Source: Chryseobacterium sp. POL2 (GTDB lineage: Bacteria; Bacteroidota; Bacteroidia; Flavobacteriales; Weeksellaceae). From it: a stretch of 64,000 nt of DNA. Below are positions 41,841 through 52,528 of this stretch, one piece after another (position 1 is the stretch's first letter; each line of letters begins with the position of its first letter). The stretch spans positions 2,480,001 to 2,544,000 of the forward strand of contig NZ_CP049298.1 of the NCBI RefSeq assembly GCF_011058315.1, in the 5' to 3' direction. The notes under the pieces are model-generated. The model worked only from the letters and a program-made list of their open reading frames with translations, was not told the DNA's origin and did no database searches. A program made the translations under genes and the position numbers.

Positions 41841-42038
41841 CTACAAATCACTATTATCTTTTCTTTCTTTTTTTTCAGATTCCAATGTCTCATCTTTTAT
41901 TTCGTCATCCATCAGGATCCGAACTGCAGGGCTTTCATCGTCTTCAAAATGTCCTTTTCTAGCCCCAATAATGAAGATTATTAAGAAAACTACAGCCAGA
42001 GAAACGCTGCATATAATCATTAAATATAGAATCTCCAT
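41841..42038 (-). CDS. ccoS: cbb3 oxidase maturation protein CcoS
   Basis: 65 residues with one membrane helix (about 5-25) and an acidic segment (ARKGHFEDDESPAVRILMDDE) typical of CcoS, which is required to insert hemes and copper in CcoN. Two nt separate it from ccoNO. Confidence 0.88.
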   Translation of the reverse strand: MEILYLMIICSVSLAVVFLIIFIIGARKGHFEDDESPAVRILMDDEIKDETLESEKKERKDNSDL

Positions 42039-42145
42039 ATGTGAGACAAATTTAAACTAAATAAAGTTCCCAAATTTAGTTAAAATTAATGACTTTGGTC
42101 AGAATGATTTTATTTTAATTAATTTATAATTTATCTAAATAGTTT

Positions 42146-44527
42146 TTATTTACGTAATAGCTTGAAATACTTTGTACTACGGTACCATGTTGACAAGGTG
42201 GTGAAAGCCACAACGCTTATAGAACTGATAGGCATAATAATGGCCGCAAACAAAGGCGAAACTTTCCCCATAACCGCAAAGCTAACCCCAATAACATTAT
42301 AGAATAAACTGATTGCAAATGTTAATTTTACAATACTTATAGCGTCTTTTGAGAATTTTAAGTATTTATCAAATTCTGGGATTTTTCCACCGTCCATAAT
42401 CACATCAGATGATGGTGTGAACGCGTTGGTGTCGTCAGCGATTGCGATGCCTACATTGCTTTGTTTCAAGGCGCCGGCATCGTTCAATCCATCACCGAGC
42501 ATGGCGACTTTATGATGTTGGTTTTGAAGTTGTTGGATGAATTCTAGTTTGTCTTCTGGACTTTGGTTAAAACGCATTTCTTTAACATTCGGGATCATCG
42601 TTTTCAGTTGTTGTTCTTCCGAAGAATTGTCGCCGCTTAAAATGCTGATTTCGTAGGATTTTAAACTATAAAAAAGTTGTTTTAAATCTTTTCGATACTC
42701 GTTTTTAAAAGTGTATTTTCCTAAATAATCATTACCAGCTTGGATGAAAACTGCGGTTTCCAAATTTCCAGATTGTTGTCCTGTAAAACTGGCTGATCCT
42801 ATTTTGTAAATCTTACCACGCACATTTGCCGAATAGCCTTTTCCTGAGATCTCCACAAAGTTTTCGACAGGGAAATAATCGTCCTCAATTTCAATGAATT
42901 CATATAAAGATTTGGACAATGGGTGGTTTGAGTTTTTAAGTAAACTTTTAATATTTCTTAAATCAAATTCAGAAATCGTATCGCCATGATAGTTGATATT
43001 TGATTTTTTACTTTCGGTAATAGTTCCTGTTTTATCAAATACCAAGCTGTCAATTTTAGCTAGTTTTTCGATGGTTAAAGTGTCTTTGACGTAGAATTTG
43101 TTTCTTCCCAAAATTCGCATCACATGTCCAAAGGTAAATGGTGCCGAAAGAGCCAAGGCACAAGGGCAAGCGATAATTAATATGGCCGCAACCACTTGGA
43201 ACATTTTTTCGAAATTCTCTTGCGACCAATAGATGGCAGAGATGGCAGTAATACTTAGTATAACAATAGTAAAGTACTTACTAATTTTGTTGGTTATGGT
43301 ATCGAGCCCTGTTTCTGTTTTTTTGAACGCTTCTTTGTTCCAAAGTTGAGTAAGGTAACTTTGGTCCACGTTTTTAATAACTTCCAGCTCCAATATTGGT
43401 CCGCTTTGTTTCCCTCCAGCAAAAATCTTGTCGCCCGCTTTTTTGGAAACTAAAGCAGCCTCTCCTGTTATGAAGCTGTTGTCAATATTGGCTTCCCCTT
43501 TTATTAGGATAGAATCGACAGGGATAATTTCCTGATTTCTTACCATAATTCTGTCGCCAACTTTTAGGTCGGACAAGAGAATGTTTTCTTGTTTTCCGTT
43601 GAAGTCTATTTTGGTAACCGCAATTGGGTAAAAAGATTTATAATCTCGGTCGTATGATAAAGTATTGTAAGTTCTTTTCTGGAAGGTTTTTCCTAAAAGC
43701 ATGAAGAAAAGTAGTCCGCAAAGCGTATCGAAATACCCTGGACCATAGTCTGTTGCGATTTCGTAAATGGATCGTCCGTACAGCATGATGATTCCAATAA
43801 CAATAGGAACGTCGATGTTGATGATTTTGTTTTTTAAGCCATACCAAGCAGATTTGTAATAATCTTGCGCGGAATAAAATACCACAGGTGTCGCTAAGAT
43901 TAATAACATAATTCTGAAAAGATGCTTGTAACTTTCCATCCAGACATCGTTGCCGCCGATGTATTCTGGGAAGCTTAAAAACATGCTGTTTCCAAAAGCA
44001 AATCCTGCAATCGCTAATTTTACGAGTAAACTTTTGTCAAGAGTTTCTTTTTTTTTATCCGCTGTTTCTAAATTAATAACAGGTTTGTAGCCGAAGCTTG
44101 TTAAAAATCGAGCGAGTTCACTCAGTTTTAATTCTTCACTTTTGTACGCGATTTGTACGGTTTTTCGAGTGAAATTAACTTGCGAGTATTTTATTTTCGG
44201 ATTAATTGTGTTAAGACTTTCTAAAAGCCAAATACAAGACGAACAATGTATAACTGGAATTTTGAAAGTTACCAAAGTTGTCCCACCTTCATGGAAATCA
44301 ACAATTTTGTTGAAGACATCTTCGGCATCCAAATAATCGAATTGCGTCTGGTCGTCGCTATTTGGTCGTATCCCCGAACTTTTATTAAACTCATAAAAGT
44401 TACCAAGATTATGTAGGTTTAGGATTTCGTAAACGGACTGACAACCATTGCAACAGAATAATTTTTCATCAAACTCAATGCGCTCTTTTTCAATAGGCTG
44501 ACCGCAGTGAAAGCAATTTTCTGACAT
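42146..44527 (-). CDS. ccoI: Copper-translocating P-type ATPase CcoI
   Basis: 793 residues. The N-terminal metal-binding region has CFHCG (5-9) and CCNGC (24-28), and a HMA-like domain with HCSSCIWLLE (near 95). Membrane helices surround the core, with ACPCALALSAP (near 453), phosphorylation Asp in FDKTGTIT (near 497), and GDGLNDAGAL. Belongs to the CcoI/FixI group of Cu(I) exporters that load copper into cbb3 oxidase. First gene of the cbb3 locus, 107 nt before ccoS. Confidence 0.94.
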   Translation of the reverse strand: MSENCFHCGQPIEKERIEFDEKLFCCNGCQSVYEILNLHNLGNFYEFNKSSGIRPNSDDQTQFDYLDAEDVFNKIVDFHEGGTTLVTFKIPVIHCSSCIWLLESLNTINPKIKYSQVNFTRKTVQIAYKSEELKLSELARFLTSFGYKPVINLETADKKKETLDKSLLVKLAIAGFAFGNSMFLSFPEYIGGNDVWMESYKHLFRIMLLILATPVVFYSAQDYYKSAWYGLKNKIINIDVPIVIGIIMLYGRSIYEIATDYGPGYFDTLCGLLFFMLLGKTFQKRTYNTLSYDRDYKSFYPIAVTKIDFNGKQENILLSDLKVGDRIMVRNQEIIPVDSILIKGEANIDNSFITGEAALVSKKAGDKIFAGGKQSGPILELEVIKNVDQSYLTQLWNKEAFKKTETGLDTITNKISKYFTIVILSITAISAIYWSQENFEKMFQVVAAILIIACPCALALSAPFTFGHVMRILGRNKFYVKDTLTIEKLAKIDSLVFDKTGTITESKKSNINYHGDTISEFDLRNIKSLLKNSNHPLSKSLYEFIEIEDDYFPVENFVEISGKGYSANVRGKIYKIGSASFTGQQSGNLETAVFIQAGNDYLGKYTFKNEYRKDLKQLFYSLKSYEISILSGDNSSEEQQLKTMIPNVKEMRFNQSPEDKLEFIQQLQNQHHKVAMLGDGLNDAGALKQSNVGIAIADDTNAFTPSSDVIMDGGKIPEFDKYLKFSKDAISIVKLTFAISLFYNVIGVSFAVMGKVSPLFAAIIMPISSISVVAFTTLSTWYRSTKYFKLLRK

Positions 44528-44549
44528 GTGGCATGATTGTTTTAGCTTA

Positions 44550-44557
44550 CAAAATTA
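44550..44557 (-). promoter_or_regulatory. Candidate -7 box for ccoI
   Basis: Reads TAATTTTG on the minus strand, 23 nt before the ccoI start codon, in the 91-nt gap shared with the divergent Crp/Fnr gene. No TTGAC-N4-GTCAA-type FNR box was seen here. Confidence 0.4.
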
Positions 44558-44568
44558 CGTCAAAAAAC

Positions 44569-44600
44569 TTTGCTTTTAGAGGTAGAATGTCTTATTTTTG
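44569..44600 (+). promoter_or_regulatory. Promoter of the Crp/Fnr gene
   Basis: TTTG (44569-44572), a 20-nt spacer, then TATTTTTG (44593-44600), giving a start about 12 nt before the ATG. Confidence 0.6.
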
Positions 44601-44618
44601 CTGATAAATGTCATTCGT

Positions 44619-45332
44619 ATGTCACTTGAACAACAGCAACTTATCGAGCAAAACTTTATCCAAGCCTTTAACAGAGAGTCTTTTAGAAATAGTTTAAGTT
44701 CGGAAGATTATGAAAAATTAGTAGCCGAACTTAAAGATTTGGAATTCGCAAAAGGCGAAACCGTTTTCGAGGATGGAGAAGCTCCACAAGGCGTCTATTT
44801 TATTAAAGAAGGAACTGCAAAGCTTTCAAAATCTGGAGTTTACGGAAAGGATCAAATCCTCCGATTCTGTAAAGAAGGCGATCTTATCGGTTATAGATCA
44901 CTCTTGTGTGGGGAAAACTTCCAAGCTAAAGCAGAAGCCATGACGCCTTTGAAAGTCACTTTTTTGCCAGCCGATTTTTTCATTCACTTATTAGAAGTTG
45001 ATGCGAAGTTATCTTATGCAATGTTGCAAAAAATAGCTTTCGAACTAGGAGAGTCATCCAATACAGTCACTTTTTTGGCTCAAAAAACTGTCCGTGAAAG
45101 ATTAGCCGAAATTCTTATTTTACTAGAACAAAAATTAGGAACAGATCCAGAAGGTTTTATTAATATTTCGCTGACCCGTGAAGAGATTGCAAATCTTATC
45201 GGGACTGCTACAGAAAGCGCTATCCGTTTGATTTCTGAATTTAAACAAGATGAACTTATTCTGGTGGAAGGTAGAAATATAAAAATCATCAACCACGAAA
45301 GACTTATCAAGTTAGGTCACGTTGTGATATAG
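44619..45332 (+). CDS. Crp/Fnr-family transcription regulator
   Basis: 237 residues from MSLEQQQ. A cyclic-nucleotide-binding-like domain (about 25-150, with VFEDGEAPQGVYFIKEGTAKL) precedes a Crp-type helix-turn-helix (about 165-235, with LTREEIANLIGTATESAIRLI). There is no N-terminal cysteine cluster, so unlike Fnr it probably does not carry an oxygen-sensing Fe-S centre. Divergent from the cbb3 operon, which it is likely to regulate. A TTG seven codons upstream is in frame but overlaps the -7 box. Confidence 0.88.
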   Translation: MSLEQQQLIEQNFIQAFNRESFRNSLSSEDYEKLVAELKDLEFAKGETVFEDGEAPQGVYFIKEGTAKLSKSGVYGKDQILRFCKEGDLIGYRSLLCGENFQAKAEAMTPLKVTFLPADFFIHLLEVDAKLSYAMLQKIAFELGESSNTVTFLAQKTVRERLAEILILLEQKLGTDPEGFINISLTREEIANLIGTATESAIRLISEFKQDELILVEGRNIKIINHERLIKLGHVVI

Positions 45333-45397
45333 AAGTAATATAACAATAATGATTTCATTGCTTATCATTATTAAATAATAATTTATCAATCAAGAAA

Positions 45398-46213
45398 ATG
45401 TCTGTACATTCTGAAATAAAAAAAGTAACCACCGAGAGCCTTCGCAAAATGAAATTTGACAAGGATAAAATCTCGATGATTACAGCTTACGATTTTACAA
45501 CGGCTAAAATGGTAGACGCAGGTGGAGTGGATGCTATTTTGGTTGGAGATTCTGCAGCCAATGTTATGGCGGGTTTTGAGACGACACTTCCTATTACATT
45601 AGATCAAATGATTTATCACACACAATGTGTCGTTCGAGGAGTGGATAGGGCTTTAGTAGTTGCGGATTTACCCTTTGGAACTTACCAAAGTAATCCCGAA
45701 AAAGCGTTGGAATCTGCGGTAAGAATGATGAAAGAAGGAGGAGCCCACGCCGTGAAAATTGAAGGAGGAAAGGAAATTGAAGATTCCCTTAAGAAAATTG
45801 TAAATGCTGGAATTCCTGTAATGGCGCACTTGGGCTTAACACCGCAATCTATCTATCAGTTCGGGACTTATAAAGTTCGTGCTAAAGAAGATGCTGAGGC
45901 TGAAAAATTAATTGCTGACGCCAAATTGGTGGAAGAATTAGGCTGTTTTGCATTGGTTTTAGAGAAAATTCCTGCAGATTTGGCTAAAAAAGTTACAGAA
46001 GCTATTTCTATCCCGACAATTGGGATTGGCGCAGGTGTTAATTGCGATGGACAAGTTTTGGTATATCACGATATGGTAGGTATGAACAAAGGCTTTTCGC
46101 CAAAGTTCTTAAGAAGATATTTGGATTTGTATACCGAAATTACAGGCGCAGTTTCGCAATATGTGAAGGATGTAAAGTCTGCCGATTTTCCAAATGAATC
46201 AGAAAGTTATTAA
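45398..46213 (+). CDS. panB: 3-methyl-2-oxobutanoate hydroxymethyltransferase
   Basis: 271 residues with MITAYDFTTAKMVDAGGVDAILVGDS near the N terminus, HAVKIEGG, MAHLGLTPQS and GIGAGVNCDGQVLVYHDM. The metal and substrate residues of PanB are all present. Makes ketopantoate from alpha-ketoisovalerate, the first step of pantothenate/CoA synthesis. Terminator downstream; no other pan genes near. Confidence 0.95.
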   Translation: MSVHSEIKKVTTESLRKMKFDKDKISMITAYDFTTAKMVDAGGVDAILVGDSAANVMAGFETTLPITLDQMIYHTQCVVRGVDRALVVADLPFGTYQSNPEKALESAVRMMKEGGAHAVKIEGGKEIEDSLKKIVNAGIPVMAHLGLTPQSIYQFGTYKVRAKEDAEAEKLIADAKLVEELGCFALVLEKIPADLAKKVTEAISIPTIGIGAGVNCDGQVLVYHDMVGMNKGFSPKFLRRYLDLYTEITGAVSQYVKDVKSADFPNESESY

Positions 46214-46276
46214 ACTTTCCAGATATTAAAATATAATAGGGAATTGTATAGAATTCCGATTTTTAAAGCATATTTT

Positions 46277-46312
46277 AAAAATGATAGTTTTTTAATGACT
46301 ATCATTTTTTTT
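46277..46312 (+). terminator. Terminator after panB
   Basis: AAAAATGATAGT / ACTATCATTTTT stem with a 9-nt loop and T run, 64 nt past the stop codon. Confidence 0.8.
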
Positions 46313-46348
46313 AATGTAGCGTGTAGTTTTTAGCAAATATAAAAATAT

Positions 46349-46675
46349 ATGAAAAATTTAATGGCCATACAGGCAGGTGTATCTTTTGCCGCTTTAGCTT
46401 GTTTATTAGTTGGTTGGATTCAGCCATTTTCACCAGAGATTAATAATTTTATTTACAATAAGTTATTTTACATTTTAGTAGGTGCAAGTTTCGCGTTGCA
46501 AGCACCAACTTTAGCAAATCAAAAATTCAAAATCCCAATGTATATTGCTGCGGGACTTTGTGTTGTCGGAGCATTTTTACCTGCCGAAACGCGACTTTCA
46601 GGGATTAAAACGATTGGTCTTATTTCAGGAGTTGTTATGTCTTTGTTTGGCAGAAATCGTAATGTTCAACAATAA
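46349..46675 (+). CDS. Small inner membrane protein
   Basis: 108 residues with about four hydrophobic helices (about 7-25, 39-55, 64-80, 88-102) and no recognised domain. Overlaps the pseudouridine synthase gene by 1 nt (TAATG), so the two are translationally coupled, though no functional link is obvious. Confidence 0.75.
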   Translation: MKNLMAIQAGVSFAALACLLVGWIQPFSPEINNFIYNKLFYILVGASFALQAPTLANQKFKIPMYIAAGLCVVGAFLPAETRLSGIKTIGLISGVVMSLFGRNRNVQQ

Positions 46676-47373
46676 TGGCAGAACAAAAATTTTCTTCTGA
46701 ACAAATTGTTTTTGAAGACAATCATATTATCGTTATTAACAAAAAAGCGGGTCAGCTTGTTCAGGGCGATAAAACCGGCGATGAATCGTTACTCGAATTA
46801 ATCAAGAATTTCATCAAAAAAAGAGACGAAAAACCCGGAAATGTTTTCCTAGGTTTGGTTCATCGTATTGATAGACCTACTTCTGGTTTGGTGATTTATG
46901 CGAAAACTTCAAAAGCACTTTCTCGTTTGACGCAAATGGTGAAAAACCGCGAGATTAAAAAAACCTATTGGGCTTTGGTGGCAAAGGAGATGATTCCCAA
47001 TTCTCAAAGATTGGTTCATTATTTAAAGAAAAACGAGAAAAATAACAAAGCCATTGTTTTTCCTAAAGCTACAGAAGGAGCTAAAGAAGCAATTTTGACG
47101 TACAATATTATTAAAGTTCTGGACAATTACCAACTTTTAGAAATTGATTTGGAGACAGGGCGTCATCATCAAATTAGAGCTCAACTTTCAAAAATTGGAA
47201 TTCCGATTAAAGGCGATTTAAAATACGGTGCGCCAAGATCCAATCCCGATGGAGGAATATCGCTTCATGCTAGAAAACTAAATTTTATACATCCCGTAAC
47301 GAAAGAAGAGATTGAAATTGTAGCGCCACTTCCCAAAAATGACAAAGTTTGGCAAGCCTGCGAAACATTATAA
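46675..47373 (+). CDS. RluA-family pseudouridine synthase
   Basis: 232 residues with the catalytic motif LVHRIDRPTSGLVIYAKT (Asp near 66) and the later ETGRHHQIRAQLSKIGIPIKGD. The RluA family modifies uridines in rRNA or tRNA; without an S4 domain this one is of the short RluA/RluE type, but the target base cannot be read from sequence. Confidence 0.9.
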   Translation: MAEQKFSSEQIVFEDNHIIVINKKAGQLVQGDKTGDESLLELIKNFIKKRDEKPGNVFLGLVHRIDRPTSGLVIYAKTSKALSRLTQMVKNREIKKTYWALVAKEMIPNSQRLVHYLKKNEKNNKAIVFPKATEGAKEAILTYNIIKVLDNYQLLEIDLETGRHHQIRAQLSKIGIPIKGDLKYGAPRSNPDGGISLHARKLNFIHPVTKEEIEIVAPLPKNDKVWQACETL

Positions 47374-47375
47374 AC

Positions 47376-47407
47376 AAAAGGCATTCAAAAATTTTCTGAA
47401 TGCCTTT
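47376..47407. terminator. Bidirectional terminator
   Basis: AAAGGCATTCA / TGAATGCCTTT stem between the converging rluA-family and TonB-type receptor genes, with T-rich flanks. Confidence 0.75.
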
Positions 47408-47435
47408 CTTGTTAATATAAATGTAATTTGAGTCG

Positions 47436-49631
47436 TTATTTTGTGTTCATTAATCCGCCATTGTCATCTTTTGGAATGTCGTTTTTCAGCATATTCGGGT
47501 CTTCTTTGGCTAATTTATTCTTGGTCGGAATTTTATAATTAATAGAGAATCCAAACTGGCGACTATCCCAACGGTTGTTAAGGTAGATTGGCGATGGCGT
47601 GTTCACGGTTTTGAAATTCATTCTACTGCTGTTGAAAATGTCATTTGCAAATAGACTTAGCGTAATTCTGTCTTTATTAAATTTCTTACTAAAATTCAAA
47701 TCAACACGATTCATAATAGGTTGAGTCGCTTGGAAGAAATAATAATTTCCTTTGGTGGAATAGCTAAATGTAGGTGAGAATTTTATTTGATATGGTAAAA
47801 TAAACTGCCCTGTTACATTAAAAAACCACATGCCTTTTTTGTCTGCAATTTCTTTAATATCCTGGAACTGATATCCTGCGTACAGATACAAAAAGTTAAT
47901 TTTATCAGGATTAAAATTAAACTTCATAATTTCGCTAAAAGGCTTACTGAAAATCATTAAAGGAACAGGTAAACCAACATTGAAACTATGCTGTGTTAAA
48001 CTATTAATGTTAACATTGGTCTGCGAAATATTGTAACCGTCGCGTTCCACATACATCATCACCTGATTGTCCACTTTGCTCACGTTATAACTTATAAAAG
48101 CATAATCGAAAGCACTTAATTTAGCTTCAAAATTGTCATAAATGGTTGGCTGAACATTTGGGTTTCCGGAAATGTCAACATTCGGATTTTGGAAAGTTGT
48201 GTTATTGGGGTTCAGCTGACCTGTAGATGGCAAACTTATTTTTCGGTTGTAGTTTAAATTGAAATATAAAGATCTTGCAAAATCATATTGAATACTCGCA
48301 TTTGGAAATAATTCAAATTTTTTGAAAGCCGTTAAATCGTCCCAAGTGTTTTGAGCTACATTCAGAGATTGACCCGAAATATCATAATCTTCAGCTCTCA
48401 GACCTGCAATAAAACTGAATTTTTTCAATTTAGCATTCAATTCTGCATAAGTTGAAGTGGTCTGTCTTTGGTACTCTAAATTTTGGATTCCCATAAAGTC
48501 AGTTGTAAAATTCACTTTTTCATATAAACCACCAAAACTAAATTTCCCTTCATCAAGAAGTTTAATCGGTTGCGAATAATCTACACGAAGATTATAAAAG
48601 TCTTGATTGGAAGCATTGTTAAAGTCGGTATTTGTTTGGATTGAACCCAAAGGGAAGTTGACAAAATTATCGCCTTTTTGATCAAATTTTGATTGGAAGT
48701 TAGAGTAATTCATTTTGATGTCTAACTTTTGATTTTTGTCATCAAAACGTTTTTGGTAAGTAGCTGTAATTTCGTTTCTGTCGCTTTTGGTTTTGCCTTT
48801 TCCAAGATTTAAATAATCTGCAACAACAAAATTGCCAGAACCAATTGGTGTTTCAAATTGCGCAGTTCCGTCCGAATTGTTGTAAGTATCGTTGTTTGAG
48901 GTGTTATAATCGTAGTTCAGTAATAATCTGTCTTTTCCAATATCAAAAGTCATGGCACCTTTTGCGAAATATCCTCTCGAATATTTATCTGCAAAACCTT
49001 TTGATAAATCATCCATTTCGTTGCTGCTAAAGGCTTCTGCATAAGTTTGACCAGCACTAAACTGCCACCCAAACCATTTATTTCGTGAGTTTAAAACGAT
49101 ACTATTGTTAAAACGATTTCTAAATTTATCATAATCAGAAAAACGATAACCTCCAGAATAGGTTGCTGTAAGATAATTTTTTGCTGATTTAGAAGTTATG
49201 ATATTTAAAATAGTACCTCCAGAAGTGGCAGGAAATTCTGCGCCAGGTTGTGTTATGACTTCAATTCTATCTATTGCCGAAGCGGGCATTCCTTCCAAAA
49301 AAGCAGTAAGATCGTTGGTGGAAATATTCATCGGTCTGCCGTCCATATAGACTTGAAGGGGTTTTCCTTGATACATCATTCCAGCAATATCCGTAACCAC
49401 CATACCTGGAAGTTTTTTAATTCCTTCCAATGAAGAACCGGAATTAAGATTGGCTTGTTCCGAGAAATCAAAAATCGTTCTGTCTGCTTTTTGTTCAACG
49501 GCTTTTTTAGTTTTTGTAATTGTTACCGCTTCTATTTGTTTTTCTTTAGAAGTTTCTGTTTTTGTTTGCTGTGCAAATCCTATTTGAAAACTCAAAACCA
49601 AACTTGCTGCGAAAATAATTTTTTTGTTCAT
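47436..49631 (-). CDS. TonB-dependent receptor-like outer membrane protein (OMP_b-brl_3 type)
   Basis: 731 residues with a signal peptide (to about FAQQ), a plug domain (VTITKTKKAVEQKADRT ... LQVYMDGRPM, DRIEVITQPGAEFPA) and a large beta barrel. It resembles the OMP_b-brl_3 receptors of Bacteroidota, which usually carry a carboxypeptidase-like N-terminal domain; that domain is absent here. Substrate unknown. No partner genes nearby. Confidence 0.85.
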   Translation of the reverse strand: MNKKIIFAASLVLSFQIGFAQQTKTETSKEKQIEAVTITKTKKAVEQKADRTIFDFSEQANLNSGSSLEGIKKLPGMVVTDIAGMMYQGKPLQVYMDGRPMNISTNDLTAFLEGMPASAIDRIEVITQPGAEFPATSGGTILNIITSKSAKNYLTATYSGGYRFSDYDKFRNRFNNSIVLNSRNKWFGWQFSAGQTYAEAFSSNEMDDLSKGFADKYSRGYFAKGAMTFDIGKDRLLLNYDYNTSNNDTYNNSDGTAQFETPIGSGNFVVADYLNLGKGKTKSDRNEITATYQKRFDDKNQKLDIKMNYSNFQSKFDQKGDNFVNFPLGSIQTNTDFNNASNQDFYNLRVDYSQPIKLLDEGKFSFGGLYEKVNFTTDFMGIQNLEYQRQTTSTYAELNAKLKKFSFIAGLRAEDYDISGQSLNVAQNTWDDLTAFKKFELFPNASIQYDFARSLYFNLNYNRKISLPSTGQLNPNNTTFQNPNVDISGNPNVQPTIYDNFEAKLSAFDYAFISYNVSKVDNQVMMYVERDGYNISQTNVNINSLTQHSFNVGLPVPLMIFSKPFSEIMKFNFNPDKINFLYLYAGYQFQDIKEIADKKGMWFFNVTGQFILPYQIKFSPTFSYSTKGNYYFFQATQPIMNRVDLNFSKKFNKDRITLSLFANDIFNSSRMNFKTVNTPSPIYLNNRWDSRQFGFSINYKIPTKNKLAKEDPNMLKNDIPKDDNGGLMNTK

Positions 49632-49707
49632 AAATTCTAATCTAAATAATAAGACTATTTTTTTGCAAGTTTGTTACAATTGTATAAAAAAGGATGAAAA
49701 ATCTATC

Positions 49708-49736
49708 AAAAAAACCGCTCCAAAGGAAGCGGTTTT
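49708..49736 (-). terminator. Terminator after the first aconitase
   Basis: AAACCGCTTCC / GGAGCGGTTT stem (one bulged base) followed by a T run on the minus strand. Confidence 0.75.
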
Positions 49737-49757
49737 AATATTTAAAGCAAAGGAAGT

Positions 49758-52025
49758 TTAGTTTTCTTGTTGCTTAATTAAGTTAAGAGCGGAACCTGCT
49801 TTAAACCAATCGATTTGTTGCTCGTTGTAAGTGTGGTTTGCAATAACGGTGTCTTTTGTTCCGTCGTTATGAACAAATTCTAAAGTCAATTGTTTTCCTG
49901 GAGCAAATTGATCAAGGTCTAAGAAATTCACCACATCGTCTTCACGGATTTTGTCGTAATCCGACTTGTCAGCGAAAGTTAAGCCAAGCATTCCTTGTTT
50001 TTTCAAATTCGTTTCGTGGATACGTGCAAAAGATTTTACCAAAACGGCTTTCACACCTAAATGTCTTGGCTCCATGGCAGCGTGTTCTCTTGAAGAACCC
50101 TCACCGTAATTTTCGTCACCAACAACAATTGAAGGAACTTTAGCCGCTTTGTAAGCTCTTGCTACTTTTGGAACTTCGTCGTATTGACCCGTCAATTCAT
50201 TTTTCACTTTGTTGGTTTCCATGTTGTAAGCGTTCACCGCTCCAATCAACATATTGTTTGAAATATTATCCAAGTGACCTCTGTATTTCAACCATGGACC
50301 CGCCATAGAAATGTGGTCGGTTGTACATTTTCCGAAGGCTTTAATTAAAACTTTAGCTCCGGTAATATTTTTACCGTCCCAAGCTGGAAATTCTTCCAAT
50401 AATTGAAGTCTGTCCGAAGTTGGACTTACCACCACCTGAACGCTAGAACCATCTGCGGAAGGCGCTTGGTAACCATTATCGTCCACCGCGAAACCTTTAG
50501 CTGGAAGTTCAGAACCTTTTGGCTCGTTTAGTTTTACTTGCTCGCCAGCTTCGTTGGTTAAAGTATCGGTAATTGGATTGAAATCTAAACGTCCCGAAAT
50601 TGCTACCGCAGCTACCATTTCTGGAGAAGCTACGAAAGCATGGGTATTTGGATTTCCGTCGGCTCTTTTTGCGAAGTTTCTATTGAAAGAATGGATAATA
50701 GAGTTTTTCTCACCTTTGTCAGCGCCTTCTCTGTCCCATTGTCCAATACAAGGTCCACAAGCGTTGGTGAAAATTCTAGCGTTTTCAAATTTTCTGAAAG
50801 AATCTAAGAAACCATCTCTTTCCGCTGTGAATTTCACTTGCTCAGAACCTGGGTTGATTCCTAATATGGCTTTTGGTTTTACGCCTTTAGCCACCGCATC
50901 TTCAACGATGGAAGCAGCTCTAGATAAATCTTCGTACGAAGAATTGGTACAAGAACCAATTAATGCCCATTCTACTTCTAAAGGCCATCCGTTTGCTTCC
51001 GCTTTTGCTCTGAATTCAGCCACAGGCGTTGCTAAATCTGGAGTGAAAGGTCCATTTAAATGTGGAGAAAGCGTAGAAAGATCAATTTCAATCACTTGAT
51101 CGAAATATTGCTCTGGATTGGCGTACACTTCAGCATCACCTGTTAAATGTTCAGCGATTTTATCGGCGGCATCCACAATATCTTGTCTTCCCGTTGCAGA
51201 AAGGTATCTTCTCATGGAATCATCATACCCGAAAGTGGAAGTGGTCGCACCAATTTCCGCCCCCATATTACAAATTGTTCCTTTTCCTGTTGCAGAAAGA
51301 GATTGTGCACCTTCTCCGAAATATTCTACGATGCAACCCGTTCCACCTTTTACGGTAAGAATTCCGGCAACTTTTAGGATAACGTCTTTAGCGGAAGTCC
51401 ATCCCGACATTTTTCCTGTTAATTTTACCCCAATCAATTTTGGCATTTTTAGTTCCCAAGCCATTCCAGCCATTACGTCAACGGCATCGGCACCACCAAC
51501 ACCAATCGCCACCATTCCTAAACCACCTGCGTTTACGGTGTGAGAGTCGGTACCGATCATCATTCCGCCTGGGAAAGCGTAATTTTCTAAAACCACTTGG
51601 TGAATAATTCCTGCACCTGGTTTCCAGAAACCGATTCCGTATTTATCACAAACCGAACTCAAAAAGTTGAAAACCTCAGAGTTTTTGTTAATTCCTTCTT
51701 GCAAGTCTTGCTCTGCACCCACTCTCGCCTGAATCAAGTGATCCGCATGCGCTGTTGAAGGAACGGCAACTTTGGTTTTTCCAGCTTGCATAAACTGTAA
51801 CAATGCCATCTGCGCGGTTGCATCCTGCATTGCCACTCTGTCTGGAGCGAAGTCTACATAAGAATTCCCTCTTTCGTAAGCTTGTGTCGCGTTACCTTCC
51901 CAAAGGTGCGTGTAAAGAATTTTTTCTGAAAGTGTCAAGGGTTTTCCCACAATTTCTCTCGCTTTTGCGATTCTTTCAGGGTAACGGTCGTACACTTTTT
52001 TGATCATATCAAGGTCAAAAATCAT
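49758..52025 (-). CDS. Aconitate hydratase (mitochondrial-type)
   Basis: 755 residues, the length of the mitochondrial-like aconitases. The [4Fe-4S] cysteines occur in [14 protein letters not shown] (near 360) and [13 protein letters not shown] (near 420). The C-terminal swivel domain has [15 protein letters not shown]. Converts citrate to isocitrate in the TCA cycle. A second, AcnB-type aconitase gene lies about 1 kb away. Confidence 0.93.
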   Translation of the reverse strand: MIFDLDMIKKVYDRYPERIAKAREIVGKPLTLSEKILYTHLWEGNATQAYERGNSYVDFAPDRVAMQDATAQMALLQFMQAGKTKVAVPSTAHADHLIQARVGAEQDLQEGINKNSEVFNFLSSVCDKYGIGFWKPGAGIIHQVVLENYAFPGGMMIGTDSHTVNAGGLGMVAIGVGGADAVDVMAGMAWELKMPKLIGVKLTGKMSGWTSAKDVILKVAGILTVKGGTGCIVEYFGEGAQSLSATGKGTICNMGAEIGATTSTFGYDDSMRRYLSATGRQDIVDAADKIAEHLTGDAEVYANPEQYFDQVIEIDLSTLSPHLNGPFTPDLATPVAEFRAKAEANGWPLEVEWALIGSCTNSSYEDLSRAASIVEDAVAKGVKPKAILGINPGSEQVKFTAERDGFLDSFRKFENARIFTNACGPCIGQWDREGADKGEKNSIIHSFNRNFAKRADGNPNTHAFVASPEMVAAVAISGRLDFNPITDTLTNEAGEQVKLNEPKGSELPAKGFAVDDNGYQAPSADGSSVQVVVSPTSDRLQLLEEFPAWDGKNITGAKVLIKAFGKCTTDHISMAGPWLKYRGHLDNISNNMLIGAVNAYNMETNKVKNELTGQYDEVPKVARAYKAAKVPSIVVGDENYGEGSSREHAAMEPRHLGVKAVLVKSFARIHETNLKKQGMLGLTFADKSDYDKIREDDVVNFLDLDQFAPGKQLTLEFVHNDGTKDTVIANHTYNEQQIDWFKAGSALNLIKQQEN

Positions 52026-52474
52026 ATCTTAATTTTTTAATATTAATAGTATTTAAAAAAGGCTATACAATTTACAAATTATTTTCGATCAGAGAATTAC
52101 TTATTTTTTTCTTTAGAATTAAAATAAATAAGAAGATAGGTTCTTTAACGAATTCAGCCTTGCTATTTGGATGGAAATTTCGTGCCTTTAGCGTGTTAAC
52201 AAATTAGAAAGTTTGTATTTCGATGATGGGAATTTTGGATAAAGTTTTTATTAAAATGAAATTAAGCGCAAAGCAAAACTAAGTTTTAAGGATTTGTTTC
52301 TGTTTCAAGGAAAATAAAGCCACTTCGTTCAATATAGAAATACAAATTCGTTTTACATTTAAAAGTATAACGTCTTCGTTTATCTTAAAAACGAAAGCAA
52401 AAAAATATTTAGTCTTTGTTTGACTCTGTGCTTAATTTTAATAAATATTCTCGATTTTTAATTTTGTCCGAAAT
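52026..52474. other. Intergenic stretch without a recognised gene
   Basis: About 450 nt upstream of the mitochondrial-type aconitase gene. AT-rich, with no open frame of note and no convincing TAnnTTTG promoter element. It may carry the aconitase leader. Confidence 0.4.
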
Positions 52475-52510
52475 AATAAAAATCTATCCCAATTTGGATA
52501 GATTTTTATT
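52475..52510 (-). terminator. Terminator of the DinB-like gene
   Basis: Perfect 15-bp stem AATAAAAATCTATCC / GGATAGATTTTTATT with a 6-nt loop. Confidence 0.85.
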
Positions 52511-52528
52511 ATTTAAATCAAACAATTT

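Noticed and set aside
44528-44618. FNR box between ccoI and the Crp/Fnr gene
   Set aside because: No TTGAT-N4-ATCAA-like palindrome is visible in the 91-nt gap, so direct binding there is not claimed.
50554-51543. Two long plus-strand frames opposite the first aconitase
   Set aside because: Shadows of the highly conserved aconitase reading frame; no domain, start or promoter of their own.
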